DNA from: Erythrocercus mccallii
Taxonomy: Eukaryota; Chordata; Aves; Passeriformes; Dicruridae
Direction: 5' to 3'
NCBI GenBank assembly: GCA_013397435.1
Contig: VZRG01000280.1
Coordinates: 437,654-501,653, forward strand
Length of the DNA: 64,000 bases
Part shown: positions 1 to 13,582 of the stretch, piece by piece
Layout of the letters: each line of letters opens with the position of its first letter
Numbering within the stretch: position 1 is the first letter of the stretch
Program-made: the position numbers and the translations under genes
The notes under the pieces: generated by a model
The model's input: only the letters and a program-made list of their open reading frames with translations
Told to the model about the DNA's origin: nothing
Database searches by the model: none

Positions 1-1641
1 GGTATACCAAATAGAGATCCCAGCAAAAATCACTGCATCTATAACTGGAATTATGACGTATGAATCAATTAAAAAATTGCTAGATAAGAAATACACAGAA
101 TAAGGAACTGCTGTAGAATAGAAGTAAGGTTCTCCAAATAGCAACATAGACATGCCAATCCAATACCATACTGCAGAAAGACAGATTCACAAATTCATTG
201 TGATGGCATGAAATGCTTGGACCATTTGGAAAATTAGTAACATTAGCTATTTTTTTATTATGAAGAAATCACTCTTTGTACTTGTCATCAGTGAAGAAAA
301 TCCAGATGTATTTTGAGTCAATGGGATTTTACATCTAAAAGTAAGAAAAGTTAAGAAACACAAAAGATACTCAGCTGATTTCATGGTCAACAAATTATAT
401 GTTATTCCTGCTAAACATTGGGTTACCCAAAAAGCTTCCACTGTAAAATCCTTCCCCCCAGGCAAGAATATCAGAAGTATATCAGAAGTATACTATGTGC
501 ATATTAATAATCACTGAAAGCCTTCCATTTAAAACTGGGTCTTTTAAACTGCAGTTGTAAGGCAATAACTGAAAAGAAGTAAAAGCTAAAAGAAGTTCCT
601 GCTTCCTTACTTACAGATATGTTCTATATTGTTTGAAATATAACACTTTGATTTATGCCTTTTAATTTCTAATGTTGAATTTTAAACACACAGAGGAGGA
701 TTTTGCATAGCAAAATGACATTTTCTTTTGTCAGTTGTTTATATTTCAGTTTTCCTGCAAAGTAAAGATTAAAGAACTGTTTGTCTTCTTAATTCTTCTA
801 GCTTAGTACAAATTGGTCCAAGTAGAAAAATATCAAGACTTCTCTCTGATGCTTATTTGCAATATGGGGTGTGCTGAGAGGGCCCCTGGGAATCCCTGCT
901 TAAGACAATATTTACTAGATTAATGAGAGATTTATGTCCCTGAGCATGGTGCACTTATCTCTTTTCTCACTGTATTATGAAATCATCTCCACAACAAGAG
1001 GTTTACTCCACAAAAGCATTTCCAATTAGAATAAATGTGATTCACCTCTTAGGTTAGAAATACGTGGTTTGGGAGAGTGTATTTCTGCAGTGCTGCCTAT
1101 AATAGTTTCTAAAAAACATTGAGGGAGAAAAATCTAGCTGGACAATAGTGGCCTTTCTCTCTGCTATGGACTGCTATAGCTATTTCTCCTTGAGATTAAT
1201 TTGACACAGAGGAGAATGTCACTAAGCAAAGCAAATGCAATGCAAATGCAAGCCAACTAACGTTTTGTTCAGACCTAACTCGTGTGGCCTGGGCCGTCAT
1301 CTCAAATCAGCTCCCTAGAAAGGGTGTGGCTCACTCATGACCCATTTCAGCGACTCTCCTGTGTCCCAGTCCCAGGGAACTTCCTCACTCTGCTGATCTC
1401 TATGAGCAATGTCTCCAATTCTCCAAACTGGAATCAGTACAGGCTTCTGAATTCCCTGTGGAAATGTGGTCTCTATTCTAAGTGATGGGCTGGCTTCCAC
1501 AAACATTACTGCTGGTTTGGTTATGCTTCCAACAAGAATATATCTGTTTAATGTTCTGAATCTGCCCATTACCAGAAGCTGGAAGAAAGTACTCAGTTTT
1601 TATCCCCTTTGGTCGTTATTCCTGTCTTTATTTCACTGGGG

Positions 1642-1672
1642 TTTTTTTTGTTTTTTTTTGTTTTTTTTTTTT
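1642..1672 (+). repeat. T-rich tract (T8 G T9 G T12)
   Basis: Three T-runs separated by single G. Confidence 0.85.
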
Positions 1673-2944
1673 AGGGAAAGAAGAAGCTGAAAATAATAGC
1701 AAATGGGCATATCTGGAATATCCCTTTTGTAAACCCAGTGGCCTACACTTCTTGATATATTTAATAACCAGTTGCATCCAGGAAGATTTATGATAGTTCC
1801 TCAATCTTTAACTAGCCCATATCAGCAGTGAATGACTTATTTTGCAGAAAAGTAACCAAGCTGTCTCTGTTTTGTTAAGACTTCAACATTTTTCTTCCAT
1901 CAGTCCATTTAAAAGCTCATTTTCTTTTAGAATTCCTGCAGAAACTGCAGAAGAGCTACATTAATCAAAGGCATGATTTGCAGATACTTGCAAATATTTC
2001 AGTTAATGAGTTTTCTTTATATTCTCATATTAATTTTGATACTATGAATCTTTAAATACTTTTTTGATGCGCTAGCACATTAACTGCTGTAAAATAAATT
2101 CACAGATTGAAGGCTAATTGCCCACCTAGTAAAGTGTTGTCGCTGTTTGTAACTGAGAAATGACCAATTAGGCTAAAACCTAATCACAGGCATAAATATC
2201 AGGTGGCTGCTGCTTAGTTACTGGCCTTATTCACTACCAATCAGCTTCATACATATGCACTGTTTTAGCTGGTGTTTAGCCATTTCATACATCCAAATAT
2301 TTAAACATACCTACTTGTCAAGCAAATAGGCAGAAACCACTAGACAACAGGAAAGAGGCCCTATGGGAAAAAAACCCCACACCAATAGATACTACAAAAC
2401 CAATCCCTGAAATTGAGAAGAAAGACAACAACCTCCTTCAACAACTGGGAATGAGGAACGTTAACAACTCACGCAGTGATCACTGCACTCCTCTGCACTT
2501 GCCTCAGGAAAACAAGCTGCAAACAGGAAACTATGCATGACCAGAAGAGAAAAAAGCCTGGATAAGAGGGAGAAATTGTAAAATAGAAGAGTTGTCTGTT
2601 AGTGATTTAACTGCATGACTGCTTCATCCTGTTTGCTTTAGGTGAAAAATCTGCATTCTTGGAGTGTTGTGTGGGTGGCATTTTAAGTGGACTGCTTATG
2701 ATTTTTACAGTATTTTTAATTGGACTACCCATAAATTCTTGATATATGATCTGGATATGTCTTGTTCTGGAAACAAAAATATTATGAAGAGATTGTTTTA
2801 TATGAACTAAATTCAAATCCAAGGCTGATTTGAAAAAACCAAGAGCTGGTGCAGTAACCTAATGAATTTAATCTGAGTTGAAGTGGTTATGTACATAAGC
2901 AAAGTATTTTGAAATAACTGTGGATAATCAAAAACTATTGTTGA

Positions 2945-2969
2945 AAAAAAATAAAAAAATAAAAAATAA
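2945..2969 (+). repeat. A-rich (A5-8 T)n tract
   Basis: A-runs of 4 to 8 separated by single T. Confidence 0.75.
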
Positions 2970-5900
2970 AACAATTGCACAGGATTCCAAAAGCAAAACC
3001 TGAGTTATGGTGGTGACACTACCATTACGTCTTGAATAAATAATTTGTTCTGTTCAGAGAGCACCACATTCTTTCAAGGAAAGCAGCAGAATCTCCCTGT
3101 CTTAATTTTGTTTTCACTGTCACTCAGTTTAACTTGACAAGAGGGACCCAGCACAACACTACTGCAGTAAAGTCTACCAGTGAGTGCCCAGCTGAGAGGT
3201 ATGACAAAATTATACCCAAACAACATGAGCTATGACCTTTAGCAAAACATAGAGGAATGTATTAAGTTACTTGCTTTTGTTACACAGAACAGTTTATTGC
3301 CTCACTAAAAGCATCAAAATGTAGAGACATATAAAGAATTAATGGTAGAGCATTAAAACACTGAGTAAAAATATTTTATTCTTCCCTCTAATAAGAACTG
3401 CAATCATACTGACTTCCTTTGATGTTTATGTAGACAAAACATTTAATTTAAAAGAAATGTTACACTAACTTGTTAGCAGCAAAAGCTGCATTTAAAATTT
3501 TTCTTGGTGGTGCACACTACAAAAGCAGAGTCTAGCTGATACTACTGAAATGTTCATTGTGTCTATGCAGTAAAAACATTGTCAGATTTGCTGCTGACTT
3601 CCCTTGGTCTGAGCTATAATATATATTTTAATGAAAGACAGTGCTCTGGGCAATGTTACACATTTTGATGGAATTTTCAGAGGGAATCATTAGCCCAGGA
3701 GATAACTGTACTATCCATAGAAGTGTCCACAAATTGACAAGAAGTTATTCCACACCCTTGTCAAACAGAGGAAGAAAATAGAAAACTGTAAATTCCCCCA
3801 TCTGCTGAATGAGTTTTCTGAGATAGAAGAAAAATAATTGGATTGCAATCATCCAGGAAAAACACAACTGAAAGAGTATTAACTTCACAATATAACACTA
3901 TAGCACACAAACATCTGTTCTTGCAAGATGTTTCCGCTTGCAAGCGGCTTCTCTGAAGTCTGCTCCTTTGGTGCAGCCATTAGGAACACTGTAATGGCAG
4001 AAGCATGCAGGTGCATAAGCAATCACATCTGAAACACCGCCAGGCATACTAAAGCAACCACAAGTGGTCAACATTAGCTTCTATTTTCTCTCTATACAAA
4101 AGGACTGCAGGGAATGAAAGAGAAACACTATATATTTTTAAGAAAAATAGAAACCCAAACTGTTCTTTCAAGGTGCTATGAGTCCATACTATGCATCTTC
4201 CTTATGGAATAAAAATAATTACTCTGGTGAAGTTTTCATCTGAACTCTCTTCACAGCAGTAAGCTTTCATTTCAGACATCTTTTACTTGGACAAATGCTG
4301 TGATGAGCATAGAAACTATTCTTTTTTTCACAGCAAGTAGGATTTACATAGTCTATGGGGTTTAGAGGTTTTTAAGAGTTTCATAGGCTTGAACAGAAGC
4401 AAATTACTAAGAAATAAGAAAAAATCATATTTGGTCTTGAGTTTTCATCACCTCTTCACAATTACTGTCACTTTACAATCAATAAATCTGTAGTCACAGT
4501 GATAACTTAGGTTCCAAGATCCGTTCAGTAGAATCATAAATATGACGGTTTGAATCCAAGTGTCTTGATGATACATCACTACTCAAATAAGCCCTGACCA
4601 CACATCATCACCATTGTAAGAAAAATGTCTTGCTTCTGATTGTGTTACTAAATCTTAACGAGGTGGTGATATGCCAGCATAGAGCCCTTCTAAAAATCTC
4701 ACCATTCCTTAGCAGCAGTAACGAAAAGTAAAAGCTTTTCAGTTCATGGAACTACTCTTGGTCACAGGTCCTTCAAACCTCTCAGATCACTGAAGCTCTG
4801 CTTTGTCTGTAAATGCAGCAACATTCAGCTACACAATCACAGATGCATTACACCTCAGAAATGCCAAAAGCAGTCCTAGGTACCAATATCATAACTTGCA
4901 TTACCTGCTCAAGTAAGCCTGCTTTCATATGAAAGGATGTTTGCTTAAGACATTGAAAAGGTCAATGTCAGTAAATACAGTAAGTGCATATATTCTCTGA
5001 AAAGACCCAAGAGATGCAAGAGGTCGGGGTTTGGAAACTCACTGATGCAGTAAAAAGCTATTCTTCACTGAGAAACGTTGCACGTTTGTGACAATGATGG
5101 AGTAAAAGCATGTTCCCACACACTGTTTCTGCAGACTTTCTAGAGGTGCTTTTGACCTTCATTTCTGGTGCTTGTTTCATCAAACTACTCTCACTAGACT
5201 TTTTTTTTTTCTATGTGTACAAAGAGAAAATCAAACTCTTCTTTTTCTTTCCATTTCCAGTACAGAGCCAAAAAGGGAAAACATCCCTTGTAATAGGGTC
5301 TTCCAAAAAGAAAAGATGTATATCTCTTACTGAACAGGAATGCCAACCTAAGGATCATTTAGGATTTTTCAATATGTGAAAAAGCTATTAGTTCTCTAAA
5401 ACCCTGATCAATGAATTTTGTATGATGCATGATCTCCATGCTTAGAGCTTCTCCTGATATTGAGAGTGATAGAAATAGCTCACTGCAGCACATAGCTGTA
5501 AGTGTAATAGTACTCAAACCATTTTTGAAAGTACCATTTATTTGTTTGCTTGTTTATTTGACAGTGCTACAGCTAATACTGTTTACTCTATGAAAGATTT
5601 GAAGGCAGCACATTAATTTTTAAGCTATGGGAAAACAACTCTGCTGTGTACAAATGTGATATTCTAAATTACTTCTTTTTACTTTGCTCTTCCTAAGAAA
5701 TACTATGAAGAGAAAAAATACATGTGTGACTTTCTGGTGTAGTATTTGTGAGCTGTGTAAAATCAGCTAGAGGAAATTTTTTGCCACAGACCTGATTACT
5801 TACTCAATTACAGACTTTGATTAGGAAAAAAATATTATGTGGAAAAGATCAAGAAGAGATAATTAATTTACCAGTTTCCTTTTATCCCATCCTTCCAAAA

Positions 5901-8900
5901 AACTTTCACACATTTTTCAGTTTGATGTCTTTGAAGCTAATTTGCTGAGAAATTTTTAAGGTTGTGTAAAGAAAACAGGTTAGCTACTGTCCAATGGCTT
6001 TTATTTCAGGTGAAAAAGTTGTTTCATTCTGAAGAAACTGAAAAGAATGCACTACCATGTATCATCAAAGACTGCAAATACCATTGTTTAAAAATGATTT
6101 AATCTCCATGTTTTTGTGAATTCCCTATAAAAGCATATTAATGCATTTTTCAGGTAAAATAAATACATGTTTTCATTATTGAATTGATTTTTTTTCTTTT
6201 CTTTCAGTCACTTTATTTAAGACTTCTTTGTTATATACTTTTGAAATATTAGGAAGTAGAATCATAACATTGAATATAAGAATATTAATTTATTGGGGGT
6301 TTGATTCACTGCTTATGTAGTATTAAACCCTCAAAATCATGTTCAGGTTTTGCATGTGGAATGTGATTTCATCTCTTTCATATGGTCTACATCTTTTCTT
6401 CTTGTTGGGTGAAATTTATATTTGTAAAAAAACTGCTTCTATATGGAGTTTCCATTGGAACTCTCACAATGGACAGCCCTTCCTCTGCATCTCTCTTAGA
6501 CGAGAGTATGTTTTTTTCTGATTATAGACACTTTCCTTCTTCCTTTAACGTAGAGCACTCCTGTTTGCTAGAAACAAAAGCACTACATGACACAGTAAAA
6601 AAAACCTCCACAACATCATAATGAGAGAATGTTTCTGCAAATTTGAATGATCATCTGTGCCTCAAAATCCATTGATAACGAAAAATCCCAGCTCTGCTAC
6701 TTCGAACATTTTTGTTGTGTAAGTCAGAAGGTTCATGTTGAAAGCAGAAGCTTATCACCAGCCCTCTCCACAGATAAGTCATGTAATGACTGCAATAACA
6801 AAGTGACAAAGTGATCCTGACAGTTACAGAGATGACTATTCTTTCACAAGTAGGAATAAATAAAGTAGAAACATATCAATGTCAGTGAATTGGAATGTAA
6901 ACAACTTTCCTTAACTTTATCATGCTTTTTATTGGCTGTTATAAAAACTTTCTGATCCCATATGAATGCAAACTGGGGAAATGTCATAATCTCTTCTGCG
7001 TATTTCCCCACTTTACACAAGCATTCCCAAGAATACATACAATTTCTGAGCTCAAGGTTTTTAGATCAGGTAATTCTTACCTATTAGCACAGTTTTTTCA
7101 AAGTGGTACTGTGCTACTGCTTCTTTTGTCTTTCTAGATTTACCATGACCCACTGCAGCGTATAAAAACCTCAACTGCCACTAATGCAAGTTTTTGATTT
7201 AAGACATAACAACCCCCTAATTTTTCACATTTACTTCAGTGAAACTTCCAGACAAGTAAAACACAAGTTCTGAAAATGTTTATAAAACAGTTTCACATAG
7301 CAATCAATGACTGAGTGGTGTTTTGAAACAGCACTTGTACAGAGGCCTGGTGGAATATGTAAAGTGTTGCTGCATTTTGCACCTGACAATAAACTTGCAA
7401 GTGTTGCATGATATTTTTTCAACACAGACAGACAATTTCCATCTTTTCATGGACAACTGCCGTTATTCATTGTGACTGACAACACACAGTCTAACAATGA
7501 CAATAAGACAATATGCTAGACTTCTGAAATAGCAACCAAAGATACCAAGCCATCCAAATTTCCAGACTCACATTTAAATTTGAAATATGCTTAATTGTTC
7601 CTGTGTTTAATCCCTGAAATATGTGTTTTTAAAAGCAGCTGTAATATGTTTTTCTATAATAGGATGTACAAGAAGTATGTGCAGATGACATAATGACGTA
7701 AAATCATGTAACATTTGGTATTGTAGTATTGCTCTATTAATAGCAATAAAATTTACATTAAAATTCTCCCATATGTTAAAAACATAGAAAATGTGCAGAA
7801 GAATTTGTTTTACACAGCTTTAGATAAATGGATGTTTTATAATTAAATAATAGCTTCTTCTCAAAGTTCTACTTTTCTTACTGAAAAATATTTGTTCTTT
7901 GCTGTCCATTGTAAAGTCACATATGTTTCATGCTCGGAATTGTTTCCATTTTTACGTAGGACAGATATATCTAGACCATGGAATTACCTTCAATTTAGCA
8001 CAAGAAAAATCTAGTTGAGAACTACTTTCTTCCAGTTACCCTTTGACAGTGTTTAACAGAAAGCATTTCAACAAAGCAAGTCAGAGGTTTATTTTGCTAT
8101 AATGAACAATAATATAATCTGCATGTTACTTTTAACACAAAATCTATGTTTCTGCTTAAGAAATAACTATTCTATGTTCACTGCCATCTAATTCCAATAG
8201 GTAGCACCAATGTTCTTTTTCTGTACATGTAAAGAATTCTAGACATGATGTTTCCTTCACTGTTATCACTCACTAAAGTAAAGGATGAAAAGAAATCTGT
8301 TAAAATTTTATCTTTCTCTGGGGCCAGTATTCAAACTATATTAAAAGTCAGAAGCATACTATTCACACTTCAAGGCAATATATTTCTCATCTTAGTGTTT
8401 CTTATGGGCATGCTGATACATCAATATAGATACAATTTATCAAGAACATTTTGATGATTTTTCTTTTCAGAGATGCTCTGACACCTCACTTCTCTAAAAA
8501 TACTCAGGCAGAATAGGATTACAACCCCTAAAGCAACTGGCTGCCAAGAAACAGGTACAAATGATTATTTAAAACAATATGTGTAAAATGACAGGGAAAG
8601 TAATATAAAAATAGTTCATTCTGGGAGGCCATTGAAATGACCAATAATAGATATAATACTATACATTCTTGCAGTACAAGACAGTGCCAATACAGAGCAC
8701 ATAGAGTCTTCTATGGAAGTCCTTTGCATAGTTTATTCATTAACACATTTTCTATAACAGACTGTTTTCTGTACATTTAAGCATCTCAGAAGGAAGTGTC
8801 AATATGTCCCAGAAGAAGATCCATGGATATGATTCTGATCTCCCAGAGTCTTTTTTTTCTAACCTAATACTGTGAAGTCCAAAAATATTTATTCTTTTTC

Positions 8901-11661
8901 AGGAAAAAAATAAAATAATAAAAACATATTGGTCGATATTTCAAACACCCACTGAATACAAGCTTTCACTTAGTTATCCTAAAGTGAGTAAATACTAAAT
9001 CCTACTTATTCCATGTAAGGAATAATCTAGCAGGTTGCTATGTTCAGAGGAGCTATATAGTCCTAACATAAGAATTCAGGGCAACAAAGATGACTACTGG
9101 TTAAGAAGTAGAAATAAAAATCATATTTTGACAAGAGGTCAACTTTTTTTCCCCCTCAGAAGATAATTTTAAGATCATGTAATCAATTGGAAATATGTTC
9201 CTTCTGACCCGAACAATGTTGTGCTCTTAGAACTAAAGAAAACCCAGACAAATTTTGGTGATGTAGTAAATATCACATTCTCTAAAGGTATGCTCAAGAA
9301 AACTGCGGGTAAAACCAAGAATACCTCCTTCTTCCCAGCTCTTCTGTTAACATAAACAAAATTTTTGTTCAGACAGAAATCCACATATTGAAGAATTTTG
9401 CATTTGTACAAGAGAAGGAAACTACAAAATAAGTATTCAACATCACAATAATGTTGATGGTAGGAGTAAAACAAGAAAGATTGTATCAAAACAGTTCCTC
9501 TGTAAATGCCAATAGGGTATATTTTGTCTTTCCTAAGAAGGATAAATTCCTGACTTGACCTAACTAGTAGAGAAAAAAAAAAAAGTCTACATTCTGAAGA
9601 ACAGACGTTTATAATTTTCACTAGCAATTAGCAACACTAGTACAGAAGTAGTTTTACTTTAGAGTAACTTTTCATCTATATGCTTCACAACTAATTCCAA
9701 AAGAAGTTGCACTAAAAATATTACATGTCTTCTATGACTTGTGATAAGTAGTAGATTGGCTTCAAAACTATATTATCTTCCATTATTTTATGCCTGACAT
9801 TTTCTACAATGCATAAATTCAGAAAAAAGTGGAAAATTACTGTATTTTAAATACATTTCTTTTCATAAAACCATCAAATGGTTGCTCTTAAAAAATATCA
9901 TTCTAAGAACTTATCCATGCAAATATCCTGTAATCTGAATTACAAAATCCTTTTGGTTTACATATAGGAGAAGAGTTGTTTCCTCTTTAGGCCCAGGTTT
10001 AGATACAAATTGCATGAAAATAAACCCAAAGGAGATAATATGTATCCTTTTCTTAAGATGAGTCAACCAATGATGCTCCTTCAGCTTCCAACAACATCTT
10101 CAGACATCACATGGTTAAAATACTACTTAGGTAATATAAAATGCAAGTCTCCAATGCTTTAATTCACACAGGATCATGAATGGCAGGGTAAGATGGTTCT
10201 CAAAACATAAAATGGTTACTATTTTATTAATTAATGATTTTAATAATTGTTGACTCAGGCTCAGCTGTTTGTGTAAGTAAGGTCAGGGCAGGAGCAGTGA
10301 GCTCTTAGGCAAGCTGCAGAGTACCCAGTGGTACAGGAGATCAAAGGGGAAGCTTTCTGAAGACTTCAGATTTTTCAGAGCGAAGTTACTTTTTTTTTTT
10401 TTTTTTTAATTTCATAAACTAGAGGTGGATTGTTGTATTGAACCTTTACTCCAAAGAGGGAAATCCCACTCTTCAGCCCAGGATATCACATCTTTATCTG
10501 ATCAAGCTCTTCTCCTCAGGCTATCTTACATCCCTCTACCTTTCAAAAAGTTCCATCATTCACTTTCTCCCTTGGTGCTCAGATCTTGTATGCATCCTAG
10601 CCTGTAAAACTCTTGTTCTCATGCTCCACCTGCACTGCAGTTCCTACAACCCCACCTCCAGCAGCATTCACACTGAATGTGATGATAAAACACAATGTCA
10701 AGGACACATGAACATTTAAACATAAAATTTTGGCGTTTAATTTTTTTTGCTGAAGGATATGGAGGATTTTGGAAGTATGACTGGGTGCAAAATTCTCCAG
10801 TGAATATAGAGTTATAGAAACATATATATATTTTCTAATATAAATAAGTCCAAAACTAAAGCTGTTTGTTATAAAATTAAGGTAGCCAATGTGGAATTTT
10901 CATTAAAGTAAGCAATTCTAAGTTAAGGAGCTCTCTGTCTCAGGACCATCTGTGTTTCAGCCTTTCCAAAACAAATCCAAAGGCTCCATGGGCAGGCAAA
11001 AAATGTAATTTCAGTTTAAAAACTCAACCTGCCCCTACCTACTAAAAAATCCACATTTAGTTCTGTGAAGATAGGTGTACACATATTTTTATATACAGCA
11101 CACGTACAATCTCAGTGAAGTTGAGAAATGCAGCTTCAAAATACAAATATTTCAGAATATTGCACTCACATTTTGTGTGGGTTTTTTTGGAATGGATAAT
11201 TAAGATATTTTTCACAATTCTACATGAATTTCTAATACAAAGATGAAAGCTTCCAGCAGTCATCTTAATACACATGATATGGCTGTGATAACAGTTTTGC
11301 AGAAAGACACCAAGGACACATTCAGTAAAGCATGAGTTTGCCTGCCATTTATTTCCTTGTTGGAAGTGGTGCTTTCAGTATCATGCTGTTATTCAAATTA
11401 GTATGTGAGGGGAATAGTTGCTTGCAAAATTCTGAAAATGCTCAAGGACAAGTGAAGCCCTGTGAAAGCATAATTTAATTAAAGATAAAAATCCAGAAAG
11501 TGCTTTCACAGTCCACAGTTGGGATTAGTACACCTAGTTATTGATTAATTCCATTTATATCTTGCAGAAGTAATGTCGTTGCTTTACCTCTGTCTATATA
11601 GATGTACTTCTTACACCACGTGCACCTTGTGCTTTGTTTTGAGAGTTTCATAATTTTTTTT

Positions 11662-11666
11662 CCTTC
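11662..11666. repeat. Target-site duplication, left copy (CCTTC)
   Basis: The five bases directly before the TG end of the solo LTR are identical to the five directly after its CA end. Confidence 0.85.
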
Positions 11667-12020
11667 TGTCAGAGGCTGTCCAAAGATGATATTTGCCTCA
11701 CGACTGTCTCCAAGGACTGAGGACCCCACAGATTGAGACCCTAAGAGACCCAAAAACCCTACCCAGGAGCCTGGCCTGGCTGAGGTGGGACCATTGTCTG
11801 CACAGGTGTGCTTGCTGGACCAAAGCATTCCCATGGAGACCAATGAAGGAACAATGGATAAGGACACGCTAGGTTGGACCACAACCTAGTTTTGTTCTGT
11901 ACCTGTTCTGACCACGTTGGGGCATTATGCCCTGCTTTGTACCACTGCACCTGCTGACCACCTTCTCCCCCCCTCCACTTTCTCCACCTTTTGGCCAACT
12001 GCCTGTCGCTTCGAAAAGAG

Positions 12021-12031
12021 CTATAAGAAGA
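12021..12031 (+). promoter_or_regulatory. TATA-like box of the solo LTR
   Basis: CTATAAGAAGA sits about 180 bases before the LTR's AATAAA signal, the normal order U3 TATA, R, polyadenylation signal. Whether it is active is unknown. Confidence 0.45.
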
Positions 12032-12202
12032 CTCCTCAGATAATGCAACTTTGTGATCACCCCACTGGAGCAGATCGTGTCTACGGGCATCGTCGGCCTC
12101 GAGGACTCATCCCTCCTGGTGGTAGCTATATCGCCTTCCCCTCTTTCACTATCTTTCTCTCTATTCTTTATTTCTCTCCCACTATCACATTTGTTGGCAC
12201 TA

Positions 12203-12208
12203 AATAAA
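12203..12208 (+). terminator. Polyadenylation signal AATAAA of the solo LTR
   Basis: AATAAA lies 110 bases before the LTR end, the expected place at the R/U5 region. It is on the plus strand, so it would not affect CDH18 transcription. Confidence 0.6.
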
Positions 12209-12317
12209 GGTGCATTCTTGATTAAGCATACTGAGTTGTCCCACTGCTGTGTCTTTTGCGCTTCGAGATCCCTAAAATGAACCATCAGGTCTCCACTTGC
12301 AATTGTGGACCCTGACA

Positions 12318-12322
12318 CCTTC
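12318..12322. repeat. Target-site duplication, right copy (CCTTC)
   Basis: Right partner of the 11662-11666 duplication. The exact match shows little change since insertion. Confidence 0.85.
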
Positions 12323-13206
12323 TCATGGAAATAATTATTTTTCAAGTTCCATTTGATCTTAAAACTTCCAGGGAAAATTGAAGGCCTGTGAAATAGAAAC
12401 AAAATACTACCTGATATTAAATCAGCAAATTTCTTTCTAGTGGATATGAATTTTTCCCACTTACTCTTGACCAGCAGCCAGCACAGCTTACTGTATATGA
12501 ATCCATCTAACAAAAGATTTTTCAGCTGGCCTTCAATGTCAGTTGCAGTATGTATTTAGTGAGCAATACAAGTTTTTTTTCAGACTAGTCTGGTCATGAA
12601 AAATACCAGTTCTGAACAATCCTCTCCAACAGTAATAACAATATTTACAATTAAAGTATTATTTTTTATGGTAGAATAACAAATTTTTTCACAGCTTTGT
12701 TTCCTTGACCCATGCAAAAGGAGGAGTGGTCGTATTTCAAAACCTTAGCTGGTGAAGTATCTGGACTAGATTATCAAAAATACTCTCTACTAAACAAGTA
12801 TTTCAAATCACTTTTTTTCTGACACTCTTATGTAGGAGTTCTCCAAGAAGCCTCTGCATGGAAGAGGTATCTCTCTGTGCAAAAGATGCATTGGCTCAGG
12901 GGGCTCCAGACAAAAATCAAGTGGGCCCTGGAATATCCAGCATAAATGATACCACACAAGGAAATCTTGGGACATTTTCTGATGTCCTAATAATGACTAT
13001 ACACTTAAAAATCATGCTAAGATAGATAAAAGTTTCTATCTGCTTAGTTCTGGATATGGTTTCATTTTAGTTTGCGATGATTCTACTTATTCTCCTCAAA
13101 CATCCCCAGCTTGATAATGTAGTTTCAGTAGTTAGTATACAAGTACTCTGGCTTATGGACAATTGCCTTAGACAAAACAAACAAAGAAACAAACCAAAAA
13201 ATGAAT

Positions 13207-13232
13207 CACACACACACACACACACACACACA
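13207..13232 (+). repeat. (CA)13 microsatellite
   Basis: Thirteen uninterrupted CA units, embedded in a wider A/C-rich low-complexity zone (about 13160-13440). It is long enough to be polymorphic. Confidence 0.95.
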
Positions 13233-13540
13233 AAAGAAAAAAAGCCCAAAAATCACCCCAAAAAAGCAAAAAAACCCACCAAACAATAACCCCAAAATAG
13301 AACAAAAAGCAGAAAAACACGAGCAGAACCTCATACCTCAAAAAAAAAAATCCCAAAGAACACACACACAAAAGTGAAAACATGAGAGGAAAAAAATGAA
13401 CAAATAAAGAAATGAACAAGATGATGCAAAGAATACTAATTAAATGAGACAGAATAGACAAAACTCTTAAGAAAAGGTTTAGTCATAGTTGGTCCCATAG
13501 TAGGCTATCATTATGGAATGAATGATCTTTTGATGTTTCT

Positions 13541-13582
13541 TTCTGTGGCTTTCTAATTTTCTGAAATTCTGTGGCTTTCTAA
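13541..13582 (+). repeat. 16 bp direct repeat pair
   Basis: TTCTGTGGCTTTCTAA is at 13541-13556 and exactly again at 13567-13582. The second copy runs into a small hairpin, CTTTCTAA-gtt-TTAGAAAG. Confidence 0.85.

Larger units (their letters stand above)
1..11661. other. AT-rich intronic sequence without recognised genes
   Basis: Unique-looking DNA. It contains a T-rich tract at 1642-1672, an (A5-8T)n tract at 2945-2969 and a T18 run at 10390-10407. A short more GC-rich patch at about 1280-1590 carries an 84-codon minus-strand open frame of unknown meaning. The longest frame (minus strand, 9175-9627, 150 codons) is rich in F, L, S and I and looks like chance. I see no exon, RNA gene or recognisable transposon. 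Confidence 0.7.
11667..12317 (+). mobile_element. Solo LTR of an endogenous retrovirus (651 bp)
   Basis: The element begins TGTCAG and ends CTGACA, a perfect 6-base terminal inverted repeat with the canonical TG...CA ends. It is flanked by a perfect 5-base target duplication CCTTC (11662-11666 and 12318-12322). Five-base duplications are usual for class III (ERVL-like) elements. Inside, in plus orientation, are a TATA-like GCTATAAGAAG at 12021-12031 and an AATAAA signal at 12203-12208, followed by about 110 bases of U5-like sequence. No primer-binding site, gag, pol or env sequence is adjacent, so it is a solo LTR left by recombination between two LTRs. It is more GC-rich than its surroundings. 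It lies antisense to CDH18. Long open frames crossing it are not genes. Confidence 0.88.

Noticed and set aside
4520..4620. AGAATCATAAATATGACGG resembles a reversed CR1 tail
   Set aside because: The similarity is short and no adjacent CR1 3' UTR sequence is recognisable.
9175..9627. 150-codon minus-strand open frame
   Set aside because: Composition is dominated by F, L, S, I and Y as expected from AT-rich DNA; no domain, no splice logic, no recognisable family.
10390..10720. T18 run followed by moderately GC-rich sequence, considered as a minus-strand processed pseudogene with poly(A) tail
   Set aside because: No target duplication found on the far side and no recognisable parent protein; kept only as a T-run.
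11869..12513. 214-codon minus-strand frame, the longest in the window
   Set aside because: It runs antisense across the solo LTR into unrelated flanking sequence, so it cannot be one ancestral gene; openness comes from the GC-richer LTR.
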